A DNA stretch of 18,150 nt, from positions 1 to 18,150 of the forward strand of contig JALTDM010000265.1 of NCBI GenBank assembly GCA_027074135.1. The letters run 5' to 3'. The notes below the pieces were generated by a model. That model ran no database searches, was not told where the DNA came from, and was given only the letters and a program-made list of their open reading frames with translations. Source of the DNA: Bacteroidales bacterium (GTDB lineage Bacteria > Bacteroidota > Bacteroidia > Bacteroidales > JALTDM01). Shown piece after piece: positions 1 to 7,700 of the stretch (within the stretch, counting starts at the first letter, position 1; every line of letters starts with the position of its first letter). The translations under genes were made by a program, and so were the position numbers.

Positions 1-643
1 GTTTTTTTTTTTTTTTTTTTTTATAATAATTGCAAATGTCTTTTAACCCGCATTTGTCGCAAGCGGGATTTTTACTTTTACACACATACCTGCCGTGTAA
101 TATCAGCCAGTGATGTGCTTTAGGTAAAAGTTCATTAGGGAATCCTTCTGACAGTTGTTTTTCCACTCCAAGAGGAGTTTTTGCTTTTGCCAATCCAATC
201 CTGTTTGCTACCCTGAACACATGAGTATCAACAGCAATAGCAGGTTTATTATAAATAATTGATATCAGTACATTTGCAGATTTCCTGCCTATTCCGGGTA
301 ATTTTTGCAAATCATTTATGTTGTCGGGTAATTTGCCTCCGTAATCACTTACAAGCATCTGAGCAGCTTTAATCAAATGTTTTGCTTTATTGTTAGGATA
401 AGAACACGACTTAATCAGTTCAAAGACTTCTTGTGGGGAGGCTTTGCTTAAAAATTCGGCATCGGGATATTTTTCAAAAAAAGCAGGTGTAATTTTATTT
501 ACCCTTACATCTGTACATTGTGCGGAGAGCATTACCGCTACCATAAGTTCATAAGGGGTTTTATAATGCAACTCCGTTTCGGGTGCAGGCATTGTTTTTT
601 CAAAATATTCTATAACAGCTTTATATAATTGCTTCTTGGTCAT
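1..643 (-). CDS. nth: Endonuclease III, 3' end at window edge
   Basis: This is a DNA glycosylase/AP lyase of base excision repair that removes oxidised pyrimidines. Translating the minus strand from the ATG at 643 gives 214 codons that run off the window without a stop. The helix-hairpin-helix LPGIGRKSANV has the catalytic lysine at residue 121, the VDTHVFRV motif has the catalytic aspartate at 139, and the C-terminus holds the [4Fe-4S] ligands C188, C195, C198 and C204 in the family spacing C-X6-C-X2-C-X5-C. E. coli Nth has 211 residues, so the protein is essentially complete. It starts 2 bp after the stop of the deoxynucleoside kinase, so the two are probably cotranscribed. Oddly, the last seven visible codons are all AAA, because the reading frame enters a run of 21 T at positions 2-22; the real stop, if any, lies outside the window. 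Identification is secure; the C-terminus is not. Confidence 0.95.
   Translation of the reverse strand, partial: MTKKQLYKAVIEYFEKTMPAPETELHYKTPYELMVAVMLSAQCTDVRVNKITPAFFEKYPDAEFLSKASPQEVFELIKSCSYPNNKAKHLIKAAQMLVSDYGGKLPDNINDLQKLPGIGRKSANVLISIIYNKPAIAVDTHVFRVANRIGLAKAKTPLGVEKQLSEGFPNELLPKAHHWLILHGRYVCKSKNPACDKCGLKDICNYYKKKKKKK
2..22. repeat. Poly-T homopolymer (21 T)
   Basis: Positions 2-22 are an uninterrupted run of 21 T. On the minus strand it encodes seven lysines at the very end of nth. Homopolymers this long are rare inside bacterial genes and prone to slippage and sequencing error. Its position at the window edge suggests that an assembly may have ended here. Confidence 0.9.
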
Positions 644-645
644 AA

Positions 646-1260
646 TTAAAATAATCCGTAAAGTTCTGCATCTATTCTTTCAAGAATATATCCGAAATCT
701 TTTTTGTTGTCTATGAAATTTATGTGGTCAACGTCTATAACAATATGCTTACTGCTATTATAAGTTTCTATCCATTTGTTATATTTTTCGTTGAGTTTTT
801 TTAAATACTCTATGCTTATGTTTTTTTCGTATTCCCGGCCTCTTTTTTCTATTTGCCGTACTAACGTGGCTACGGATGCTTTAAGATAAATCAGTAAATC
901 CGGTGTATTTACAAGTGAGCTGATAAGTTCAAACAATTCTTTGTAATTTTCAAAATCACGGTGGCTCATCAGTCCCATTTCATAAAGGTTCGGTGCAAAA
1001 ATGTATGCATCTTCATAAATGGATCGGTCTTGGATTACCGTTTTGTTTGACTTTTGAATTTCCACAATTTGTTGAAACCGTGTACGCAAAAAGAAAATTT
1101 GAAGGTTGAAAGACCATCTTTTCATATCCCTGTAGAAATCATCCAAGTAAGGATTATCATCTACATTTTCAAAATGAGGTTCCCATTTGTAATGCTGTGC
1201 CAACAATTTTGTTAATGTAGTTTTTCCTGCTCCGATATTACCGGCTATAACTATGTGCAT
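646..1260 (-). CDS. Deoxynucleoside kinase family protein
   Basis: This 204-residue protein belongs to the deoxynucleoside kinase (dNK/dGK/dAK-type) P-loop family, which phosphorylates salvaged deoxynucleosides with ATP in the cytoplasm. The Walker A loop GNIGAGKTT lies at residues 7-15 with K13 contacting phosphates. An acidic residue at E31 sits where the family has its catalytic-base region. The DRS motif is at 78-80, and an arginine-rich lid (RQIEKRGREYEKN) covers about 135-147. The length fits bacterial members. The gene starts at ATG 1260, behind a TAnnTTTG promoter, and is followed 2 bp downstream by nth, linking nucleotide salvage and DNA repair in one transcript. Which deoxynucleoside is preferred cannot be read from the sequence, so no gene symbol is given. 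Confidence 0.9.
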   Translation of the reverse strand: MHIVIAGNIGAGKTTLTKLLAQHYKWEPHFENVDDNPYLDDFYRDMKRWSFNLQIFFLRTRFQQIVEIQKSNKTVIQDRSIYEDAYIFAPNLYEMGLMSHRDFENYKELFELISSLVNTPDLLIYLKASVATLVRQIEKRGREYEKNISIEYLKKLNEKYNKWIETYNSSKHIVIDVDHINFIDNKKDFGYILERIDAELYGLF

Positions 1261-1291
1261 TTGTGAAAATTTTAATAAGGATAATTCTTAA

Positions 1292-1299
1292 CAAAGGTA
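1292..1299 (-). promoter_or_regulatory. -7 promoter box for dNK-nth
   Basis: The minus strand reads TACCTTTG, an exact match to the Bacteroidetes -7 consensus TAnnTTTG, 31 bp upstream of the kinase start. A TTG at 1321-1323 (minus strand), 21 bp further upstream, can serve as the -33 element. It falls inside the operator-like inverted repeats at 1314-1339. Confidence 0.6.
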
Positions 1300-1313
1300 A
1301 CATAATATTGAAT

Positions 1314-1339
1314 TAGTTACCAATAACTACTTTTAGTTA
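1314..1339. promoter_or_regulatory. Three phased half-sites, candidate operator
   Basis: The sequence reads TAGTTA (1314-1319), CCAA, TAACTA (1324-1329), CTTT, TAGTTA (1334-1339). TAACTA is the exact reverse complement of TAGTTA, so two perfect inverted repeats share the central half-site and all half-sites are spaced at 10 bp, about one helical turn. It lies between the divergent dNK and tpx genes and overlaps the probable -33 region of the dNK promoter. The right-hand 16 bp recur exactly at 2839-2854. This geometry suits a dimeric DNA-binding protein with cooperative binding; the regulator is unknown. Confidence 0.55.
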
Positions 1340-1399
1340 ATTTTTGATAAGAAGTTGAAATACCGAAAATAAGCTATAATGCAGTCGAACTTTATTATT

Positions 1400-1407
1400 T
1401 ACTTTTG
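1400..1407 (+). promoter_or_regulatory. -7 promoter box for tpx
   Basis: TACTTTTG matches TAnnTTTG exactly and ends 22 bp before the tpx start codon. I see no good TTTG at the -33 position, so the promoter may depend on an activator. Confidence 0.6.
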
Positions 1408-1429
1408 AAAAAAATTAAATATTCAAGTT

Positions 1430-1936
1430 ATGGAAACAACAAAATTAAAAGGAAATACAGTAAGTCTTACAGGTCAACAACGAAATGTAGGAGATGTTGC
1501 TCCCGAAGTTAAAGTGATTAAAAATGACCTTAGTGAAAAAGTAATCGGAGGCTCTAAAGGGGTATCTCAAATTATAGCTTTTGTGCCCTCATTGGATACC
1601 GAAGTTTGTGCTACCGAAACGAGGAAATTCAACCAAAAAGTGGCAGATTTAGGAAATATAGACTTTACAATAGTGTCGATGGACTTGCCGTTTGCACAAA
1701 GCAGATTTTGTTCTACAGAAGGTATTGACAAAGTTGATGTAACATCTGATTTTAGGAACAAAGAAGCATCTGAAAAATACGGAATGTTAATAGCTGACGG
1801 ACCTTTGGCAGGTTTGAGTGCTAGGGCAATTTTTATAATAGACAAAGACGGAAAGATTGCATACAAGGAAATTGTGCCTGAAATTACTGAGGAACCTGAT
1901 TATGACAAAGTTTTGAATTTTGTAAAATCAATGTAA
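1430..1936 (+). CDS. tpx: Thiol peroxidase (Tpx, atypical 2-Cys peroxiredoxin)
   Basis: This 168-residue peroxiredoxin reduces hydrogen and alkyl peroxides using electrons from thioredoxin. The peroxidatic cysteine C60 lies in PSLDTEVCATET and the resolving cysteine is C94 in RFCSTEG. The 34-residue spacing equals that of E. coli Tpx (C61/C95), which marks the atypical 2-Cys Tpx subfamily rather than AhpC or Bcp. The N-terminal KGNTVSLTG segment is also typical of Tpx. There is no signal peptide, though E. coli Tpx has been reported in periplasmic fractions. The gene is monocistronic: it has its own TAnnTTTG box upstream and a strong hairpin terminator 27 bp downstream. The divergent region upstream carries the phased TAGTTA/TAACTA sites, which could link it to a stress regulator; that link is inference. 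Confidence 0.95.
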   Translation: METTKLKGNTVSLTGQQRNVGDVAPEVKVIKNDLSEKVIGGSKGVSQIIAFVPSLDTEVCATETRKFNQKVADLGNIDFTIVSMDLPFAQSRFCSTEGIDKVDVTSDFRNKEASEKYGMLIADGPLAGLSARAIFIIDKDGKIAYKEIVPEITEEPDYDKVLNFVKSM

Positions 1937-1962
1937 TTGCAATAAAATAAATCTTACTTTAA

Positions 1963-1991
1963 AAAAAGCCGCTTTTGAAAGGCGGCTTTTT
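1963..1991. terminator. Bidirectional terminator, tpx / FmdE-like gene
   Basis: AAAAAGCCGC (1963-1972) and GCGGCTTTTT (1982-1991) form a perfect 10-bp stem with a 9-nt loop. It is flanked by A on the left and T on the right, so it can stop transcripts from both strands. It lies between the convergent tpx (ends 1936) and the lipoprotein gene (ends 2039). Confidence 0.85.
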
Positions 1992-2038
1992 GATTTTACA
2001 CACTTTTAAAACGTATAAAACATCTTTACCCCAAACAA

Positions 2039-2785
2039 TTAGTTAAATTTATAATCTTTACATCTTGTTATCTCATAAACACCCTTACAAGGTCCTTCGG
2101 TAAGAGTACGTTTCACCTCTTTTTGTACAATTTCTTTAAATTTAGCTTGAGTAGCACTATCTGCATGATTAGCAAAAACTTCTTTGTCAACAGAGAAAAT
2201 AAATTCCCTGTCTTCAGGTGTCAAAAGTCTGTCTTTGTGAAATATTACCTTGTACATTTTACCATTATCCTTACGAGAAAAAACCATTGCAAATGCTTTT
2301 GAAATATGTGGATTCAAAGTTGTATCTATAACCAAATCACCACGATTAATTTCTCCCCTACCGATATTGTTTCTGGCACCCGTTATGTATCCTGCAACAT
2401 CCAACAAGTCGCTACCGCGGGAACAAGCCACTTTTATATTTCCTCTTACTGGTATTTTATCTCCGTAAAGACTATCTAACACATCTTTTATCATTTTAAA
2501 TCCTGTTGCAATACCCGGGCACACTTTACCGTGAAATTTACCCACATCTATAAGTGATATAAAGAATACATCTGCACTATCGGCAAGATAACCGATATGG
2601 GTTGCCAAAGGGTCTTTCACTTTTATTATTCCGAAATTGTCGTAAATGTTTTTAACATTATTTTCAGACAAGTTTTGTTTTGCGGTGTCTTTTATCGCTT
2701 GTCCTGTTTTATTTGTAGAATCATTATTGTTTGAACAAGAAGCAACAACAAATACAGTTACAAGTAATAATAAATACTTTTTCAT
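2039..2785 (-). CDS. FmdE-like domain lipoprotein
   Basis: This 248-residue protein has a lipoprotein signal: a hydrophobic stretch at 5-14 and a lipobox VASC ending at C17, followed by a polar N/D/S/T linker to about residue 45, as expected for a surface or periplasmic lipoprotein. The remainder resembles the FmdE family (named after subunit E of formylmethanofuran dehydrogenase): KFHGKVCPGIATGF at 83-96 matches the family's H/G-C-P-G metal-ligand motif (H85, C89), and C121 with D128 and the GYITGARNNIGRG loop follow as in that family. C233 and C242 near the end could form a further metal site. FmdE proteins occur widely in organisms without methanogenesis and their role is generally unknown. 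The protein probably binds a metal, but no reaction can be assigned. It is a single gene, convergent with tpx and divergent from the GH57 gene. Confidence 0.75.
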   Translation of the reverse strand: MKKYLLLLVTVFVVASCSNNNDSTNKTGQAIKDTAKQNLSENNVKNIYDNFGIIKVKDPLATHIGYLADSADVFFISLIDVGKFHGKVCPGIATGFKMIKDVLDSLYGDKIPVRGNIKVACSRGSDLLDVAGYITGARNNIGRGEINRGDLVIDTTLNPHISKAFAMVFSRKDNGKMYKVIFHKDRLLTPEDREFIFSVDKEVFANHADSATQAKFKEIVQKEVKRTLTEGPCKGVYEITRCKDYKFN

Positions 2786-2808
2786 ATTTTTTTAATTTAA
2801 ATTCAACA

Positions 2809-2816
2809 TAAAGATA
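2809..2816 (-). promoter_or_regulatory. Possible -7 box for FmdE-like lipoprotein
   Basis: The minus strand reads TATCTTTA, one base off TAnnTTTG, 23 bp upstream of the start codon. Its upstream edge is 22 bp from the palindromic 16-mer at 2839-2854, nearly the same arrangement as at the dNK promoter (24 bp). Confidence 0.35.
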
Positions 2817-2838
2817 GAAGTTGACGGTAAAAAAATAT

Positions 2839-2854
2839 TAACTACTTTTAGTTA
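2839..2854. promoter_or_regulatory. Second copy of the TAACTA-CTTT-TAGTTA palindrome
   Basis: TAACTACTTTTAGTTA is identical to 1324-1339, including the non-symmetric CTTT spacer. It sits in the divergent intergenic region between the FmdE-like lipoprotein and the GH57 gene. No third half-site in 10-bp phase is visible here. Two exact copies of one palindrome in two divergent promoter regions suggest a shared regulator. Confidence 0.5.
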
Positions 2855-2894
2855 TTTTACATCAAATAAATTAGTACAGTAAATGGAAATATCG

Positions 2895-2902
2895 TATTTT
2901 TG
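2895..2902 (+). promoter_or_regulatory. -7 promoter box for GH57 gene
   Basis: TATTTTTG matches TAnnTTTG exactly, 17 bp before the start codon at 2920. This implies a very short leader. The -33 region has only a weak TTAG near 2871-2874. Confidence 0.6.
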
Positions 2903-2919
2903 CAGAAAAGACTTGCCTT

Positions 2920-4131
2920 ATGAAAGCTATTTGTTTTTATTTTCAGGTACATCAACCTTACCGAATAAGAAGATACCGATTTTTTGATATAGGAGAAAAT
3001 CATTATTATTTTGATGATTATGCCAATAAGTCTATAATGAGAAAAGTAGCAGAGAAATGTTACTTACCAACAAATCAAATGCTTCTTGATTTGATAAATG
3101 AATACGGGGAAAACTTTAAAGTTTCATTTTCCATATCCGGAACCGCACTAGACCAATTTGAGCAATATGCATCGGATGTTCTTGACAGTTTTAAAAAGCT
3201 TGTTGATACCGGAAGTGTTGAAATTTTAAGTGAAACTTATCCACACTCATTAGTTTCATTGGTAAGCGAAAAAGAATTTCGCAGACAAGTAAAATTACAT
3301 AAAGATAAAGTCAAAAAATTATTTGGTGTTACTCCTAAAGTTTTCCGTAACACAGAGTTGATATATTCAAATGAAATTGGCAGAATGGTTGCGGATATGG
3401 GGTTTATCGCCCAACTTACCGAAGGAGCTAAACATACGTTGGGTTGGAAAAGCCCGAATTATTTGTATCAAAATGTGCTGAATCCTAAACTTAAATTATT
3501 GCTGAAAAATTTCAGGTTGAGCGATGATATTGCATTCCGTTTTTCCAACAGGGCTTGGAGTGAATGGCCTCTTACTGCAGAAAAATATGTAAGTTGGCTC
3601 AAGGCAATTCCGGAAGAAGAAAAAATCATAAACTTGTTTATGGATTATGAAACATTTGGCGAACACCAGTGGTCCGAAACGGGGATCTTTGATTTTATGA
3701 GGGCGTTGCCAAGGGTTGTTTTCGAGCAAACAGACTTCAGGTTTATGACACCTACGGAGGTAGTAAATACCTTTGAGCCTGTTGGAGGCTACAATGTTCC
3801 TTATCCTATTTCATGGGCTGACGAAGAACGGGATTTGACAGCTTGGTTAGGAAATGATTTGCAAGATGATGCTTTTCAGAAGTTATATTCACTTATAAAT
3901 GATGTAAAAACCATTAAAGCCCCCGGAATACAAAAAGATTGGCTTTATTTACAAACAAGTGACCATTTTTATTATATGTGTACCAAGTGGTTTAGCGACG
4001 GTGATGTTCATAAATATTTCAATCCTTACGACACACCTTATCAGGCATATATGAATTATATGAATGTATTGTCCGACTTTATAGAAAGGGTAAAAGCCAG
4101 AAAAAGAAGAAGAAAAACGGCAGCAAGTTGA
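2920..4131 (+). CDS. Glycoside hydrolase family 57 (alpha-amylase-like)
   Basis: This 403-residue cytoplasmic enzyme (no signal peptide) belongs to GH57, retaining enzymes acting on alpha-glucans such as glycogen or maltodextrin. The family's conserved motifs appear in order: HQPY at 11-14; SFSISG at 69-74; FRNTELIYS at 142-150, where E146 is the expected nucleophile; MDYETFGEH at 241-249, where D242 is the expected acid/base; and QTSDHFYYM near 345-353. The length matches the compact bacterial alpha-amylase-type members. In many Bacteroidetes this protein is encoded near a glycogen synthase-like glycosyltransferase, suggesting a role in glycogen turnover, but no such partner is in this window. 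It has its own promoter and a hairpin terminator just downstream, so it appears monocistronic. Exact substrate and linkage cannot be decided from sequence. Confidence 0.9.
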   Translation: MKAICFYFQVHQPYRIRRYRFFDIGENHYYFDDYANKSIMRKVAEKCYLPTNQMLLDLINEYGENFKVSFSISGTALDQFEQYASDVLDSFKKLVDTGSVEILSETYPHSLVSLVSEKEFRRQVKLHKDKVKKLFGVTPKVFRNTELIYSNEIGRMVADMGFIAQLTEGAKHTLGWKSPNYLYQNVLNPKLKLLLKNFRLSDDIAFRFSNRAWSEWPLTAEKYVSWLKAIPEEEKIINLFMDYETFGEHQWSETGIFDFMRALPRVVFEQTDFRFMTPTEVVNTFEPVGGYNVPYPISWADEERDLTAWLGNDLQDDAFQKLYSLINDVKTIKAPGIQKDWLYLQTSDHFYYMCTKWFSDGDVHKYFNPYDTPYQAYMNYMNVLSDFIERVKARKRRRKTAAS

Positions 4132-4147
4132 TATTAGGTTAGATTAA

Positions 4148-4174
4148 AAAAGTTCCCGATTTAAGGGAGCTTTT
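4148..4174. terminator. Terminator after GH57 gene, probably bidirectional
   Basis: AAAAGTTCCC (4148-4157) pairs with GGGAGCTTTT (4165-4174) in a 10-bp stem with one G-T wobble and a 7-nt loop, 16 bp after the GH57 stop. On the minus strand the stem is followed by a T-rich stretch, so it would also serve the S74 remnant that ends at 4181. Confidence 0.7.
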
Positions 4175-4180
4175 GGGGTT

Positions 4181-4468
4181 TTATCTAATTTTATCAAGAA
4201 TTTTTTCGTTTTGTTTTTTCAATGATTCAAGTTCTTGTCGCAATTTGTCAATTTGGGCTTCTTGTGAAGATAATTTGTTGTTTTTTTGATTTATGATTTT
4301 TTGCTGTTCTTGTACAGCTTTTACAAGGGGAACTACAAATTGAGCGTAAGACAGTGAGTATAATTTACTGTTGCCTACAGGTTTTGTAATTCCGCTAAAC
4401 TCATAATTTGCTTCTTTAGCCGCTTGTTCTACTTCTTGGGCAAGAAAATTAGCATCAAATTTGTTAAA
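4181..4468 (-). pseudogene. C-terminal remnant of a tail-fibre/S74-type protein
   Basis: Reading the minus strand gives about 95 codons ending in TAA at 4181-4183. They resemble the C-terminus of Bacteroidetes tail-fibre-domain proteins with an S74-type intramolecular chaperone: a FLAQEVEQAAKEA segment, a YSLSYAQFVVPLVKAVQEQQ segment, then a charged coiled coil (KLRQELESLKKQNEK) that trimerises such proteins. In the same frame a TGA lies at 4469-4471, directly upstream of the conserved part, and no start codon fits. The N-terminal stalk and the bulk of the processing domain are absent within the window. I therefore call it a truncated gene rather than a small intact one. It abuts the bidirectional hairpin at 4148-4174. 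In intact relatives this domain ends secreted stalk-like surface proteins or phage tail fibres; which of these it came from is not clear. Confidence 0.7.
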
Positions 4469-4471
4469 TCA

Positions 4472-4750
4472 AAAGTTGCATTTACAACTTGAATTCAGTT
4501 TAAATAATAAAAACCATTTGGTAAATTTACCTTATGGGAATGTGTCAATTGTTAAAAATGGTATTGTTTTGTTAAATTCGGACAAAGAGAAGACGAAAAA
4601 ACATGGTTGATTGCTGAGTTTAGTTTTACTTTGCAAACGTATCCTTTTCATGACTCGGCTTTTATTAAAGGATTCAATTATCCCGGGCAGGTTTATCCTC
4701 TCGGGATTTTTTATTTAGTAAACACTATTGTTTTGTCTTCAAAAAAAGAA
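4472..4750. other. Gene-poor stretch with short open frames
   Basis: No recognisable gene is present. On the plus strand one frame is open to a TGA at 4608-4610, and a second frame is open from about 4554 to the TAA at 4751-4753 (about 66 codons, containing FGQREDEKTWLIAEF). Neither has a plausible start codon or a family I recognise. They could be frameshifted debris of a lost gene or chance openings. The stretch ends in a hairpin and a promoter, listed separately. Confidence 0.4.
4680..4712 (+). terminator. Hairpin followed by T-run
   Basis: ATCCCG (4680-4685) pairs with CGGGAT (4702-4707), and AGG (4689-4691) pairs with CCT (4697-4699) across a small internal loop. A run of T (4707-4712) follows. 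This looks like a rho-independent terminator on the plus strand, insulating the next promoter. No intact gene immediately precedes it. Confidence 0.5.
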
Positions 4751-4766
4751 TAACTTTGTAACTTTG
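4751..4766 (+). promoter_or_regulatory. Tandem TAACTTTG promoter boxes
   Basis: TAACTTTG occurs twice head to tail (4751-4758 and 4759-4766), each an exact TAnnTTTG match. A TTG at 4728-4730 is 20 bp upstream of the first box, which makes that box the better candidate. The start codon is at 4783, so the leader is short. Confidence 0.6.
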
Positions 4767-4782
4767 AAATGTTATATTGTAA

Positions 4783-7700
4783 ATGAAGAGGAAAGGCTTC
4801 AACATATTTTTTTTTATAATTCTTTTTACTGCAATACCTATTCTGTCTTTCTCTCAATTTTATAACGGCCATCAGATGAAATTTGGCAAAAATCGCTTAC
4901 AATTCAACGATTTTGTATGGCAATACTATCGTTATCCCAAGTATGATATATATTTTTATCAAGACGGAAAAAATCTTGCTGATTTTGTTGCAAAAATTGC
5001 ACAAGACCAAATTTATAAACTTGAGTATTTTTTTCAATATGAATTGCATAAGCGCGCTTTAATATTGGTTTACAATAAATTATCTGATTTCAGACAATCA
5101 AATGTAGGATTAAACTCGTCTGACGAGGAATATAACATCGGCGGCACAACACAAGTAATTGAAAACAAAATTTCTGTTTATTTCGCAGGGGATCATCGCA
5201 AATTTGAAAAGCAAATTCGGGAAGAAATTTCAAAAATCTTCCTTAATGAAATGATTTTCGGTACTTCTTTCAAAACAAGGTTGGCAAACAGTACCTTAAT
5301 GTCTTTTCCCGATTGGTTTTTAAGCGGATTAGCTGCTTACTTGGCTGATGAGTGGGATATTGAAACTGACAATAGAGTTAAAGACGGCATATTAAGCGGC
5401 AGATATGAATATTTTAATTCACTAACAGGTGATGATGCGAAATATGCAGGTCATTCCATTTGGTATTTTATTTCAAAACAATACGGAAAGAACACTATTC
5501 CGAACATAATTTATATCACAAAACTCAGCAAAAACAGTGAGTCGGGGTTTATTTTTGTATTGGGAACGGGTATGAAAATGCTGAGTATGGAATGGTTAAA
5601 CTTCTTTGATCAAAGATACTATGCTGAAGACAGCAAAAGAAAACCCGTCAATTTTCCCAATTCTATAAAAAAGGTAAAAAAGCAAAGGGTTTATCAACAT
5701 TTAATTGTAAATCCTACAAATACAAATATGGTTGCTTATGTAACAAATGAACTCGGCAAAACAAAAATATGGATTGAAGATCTTTCTACTCACAAAAGAA
5801 CAAAAGTCATCAGACGAGGCAACAAATTACAGCAAATAACCGATTATACAAATCCTGTAATAGCCTGGCATCCAACAGGTAAAACTCTTGCTTTTACGGA
5901 AGAATACCAAGGCAATGTATTATTTAATATTTATGATACAGAAGAAAAAAACATTAATACAAAAAATCTGGTTGACATTGAAAAAGTTTTGAGTATGGAT
6001 TATTCCCCTGACGGCTTCAATATAGCAATGTCCGTAGTTCGTAACGGACATTCGGATATAGTTGTTTACAATGTAGTAGGAAATACTTTTACTTCTATTA
6101 CAAATGATGCAGCAGATGATTTAGAACCTCATTTTATTGACAATGGCAAAAATATAATTTTTGAATCAAACCGTAAAACAGAACAAAATCCTGCCAATGA
6201 AGACAGTTTACTACAAAATACTTACGATTTATATATTGCAAACTTTAAGAGTAAGCCGATTTCTCAACCTGCCACTTTAACAAAAATTACAAACACTCCG
6301 CTATCCAACGAAAATGATGCTTGGCAGATTGCTACAAATACATATTTGCACAGTAGCGACACAAACGGAATTGTGAATTTTGCCGTTTCAAAATTTGACA
6401 GCACTATTAGTTATATTGATACGGCAATTCATTACAGATATTTTACCAATACTTATCCTATTTCGAACTTTAACCGGAATATTGAAGATTTTTCACTTGA
6501 AGCAAAACATTTATTACCGACAATCTTTTACAATAACGGTGCAAATGTGGTAACAATTCTCGACACTAAAAATTACAACCCTGATTCCATAAAACATCCG
6601 GATTTAACGCTTTTTAAAAAGGAAATTATAAAACAAGCAAAAAAGAAGAAAGAAAAGAGTAAAAAGAAGGAAATTCCGAAAGAAAAAAAAGATTTTAAAT
6701 ACGGCAACTTTCCTCCGGTGGACACTTCCAATATTGATATAAACAATTATATATTTACAGTTTCGGCAGAAAGACTTAAAACTGTTTCAATGGGCAGTGC
6801 TGTAAAAAATGACAGTATTGCACCAACCCGTAATGATGAGATTAAAAAACCTAAACTATACCTTACTTCTTTTTACAATAACTATGTGGTAAACCAAATT
6901 GACTTCGGTTTTCTTAATACTTCTTATCAAGCATTTACAGGAAGTGCCGTTTACTTTAATCCCGGGCTTAATGTTTTGTTTAAAATAGGAGCGGTCGATC
7001 TTTTTGAAAATTACCGTATAACAGGAGGGGTGAGATTTGCAGGAAATTTCGACAGTAATGAGTATTTAGTAAGCCTCGAAAACTTAAAAAGCCGTAGGGA
7101 CAAACAATGGGTCTTTCACAGGCAAGCATATTTGAATGCCTCAGACAACACCCTAATAAAAACACACTCACACAATTTGATGTACATAACTAAATATCCG
7201 TTTTCGCAAGTAAGTGCAATCAGAGCAACAGTGAATGCAAGGTATGACCGTAATGTAATTCTCAGTACAGACATACAAAATCTTAATAAACCAACACAGA
7301 ATACTTACTGGGAAGGTTTGAAATTGGAATACATTTTTGATAATACTTTTAATCTCGGACTTAATCTTTATTCAGGAACAAGAGCTAAAGTTTTCGGGGA
7401 ATTCTACAACCAACTGTTAGAGAAAAAAACCGATATTTACATTGTAGGATTTGATTTTCGTCATTATACCAAAATTCATAAAAATCTTATTTTCGCAAAC
7501 AGAATTGCCGGGAGTAAATCTTTCGGTCACAAGTTACTCATCTATTATTTAGGCGGAGTGGACAACTGGATAAACCTTTCTAACAAAATACCTACTTTCG
7601 ACAGGGAAACTCCTATCGATTATTCAAAACCATATGTTTTTCAAGCTATTGCCACTGACATGAGAGGTTTCATACAAAATGCCCGCAACGGAACAACTTT

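Noticed and set aside
1314..1339. Reading the phased repeats as a classical OxyR box
   Set aside because: The 10-bp phasing is reminiscent of OxyR sites and tpx is next door, but the ATAG-N7-CTAT spacing is not met and the second copy lies next to genes unrelated to peroxide. The regulator is left unnamed.
4472..4753. A small protein gene on the plus strand before the 1089-residue protein
   Set aside because: There is no start codon with upstream signals, two frames would have to be joined by a frameshift, and a hairpin with T-run lies inside the frame.
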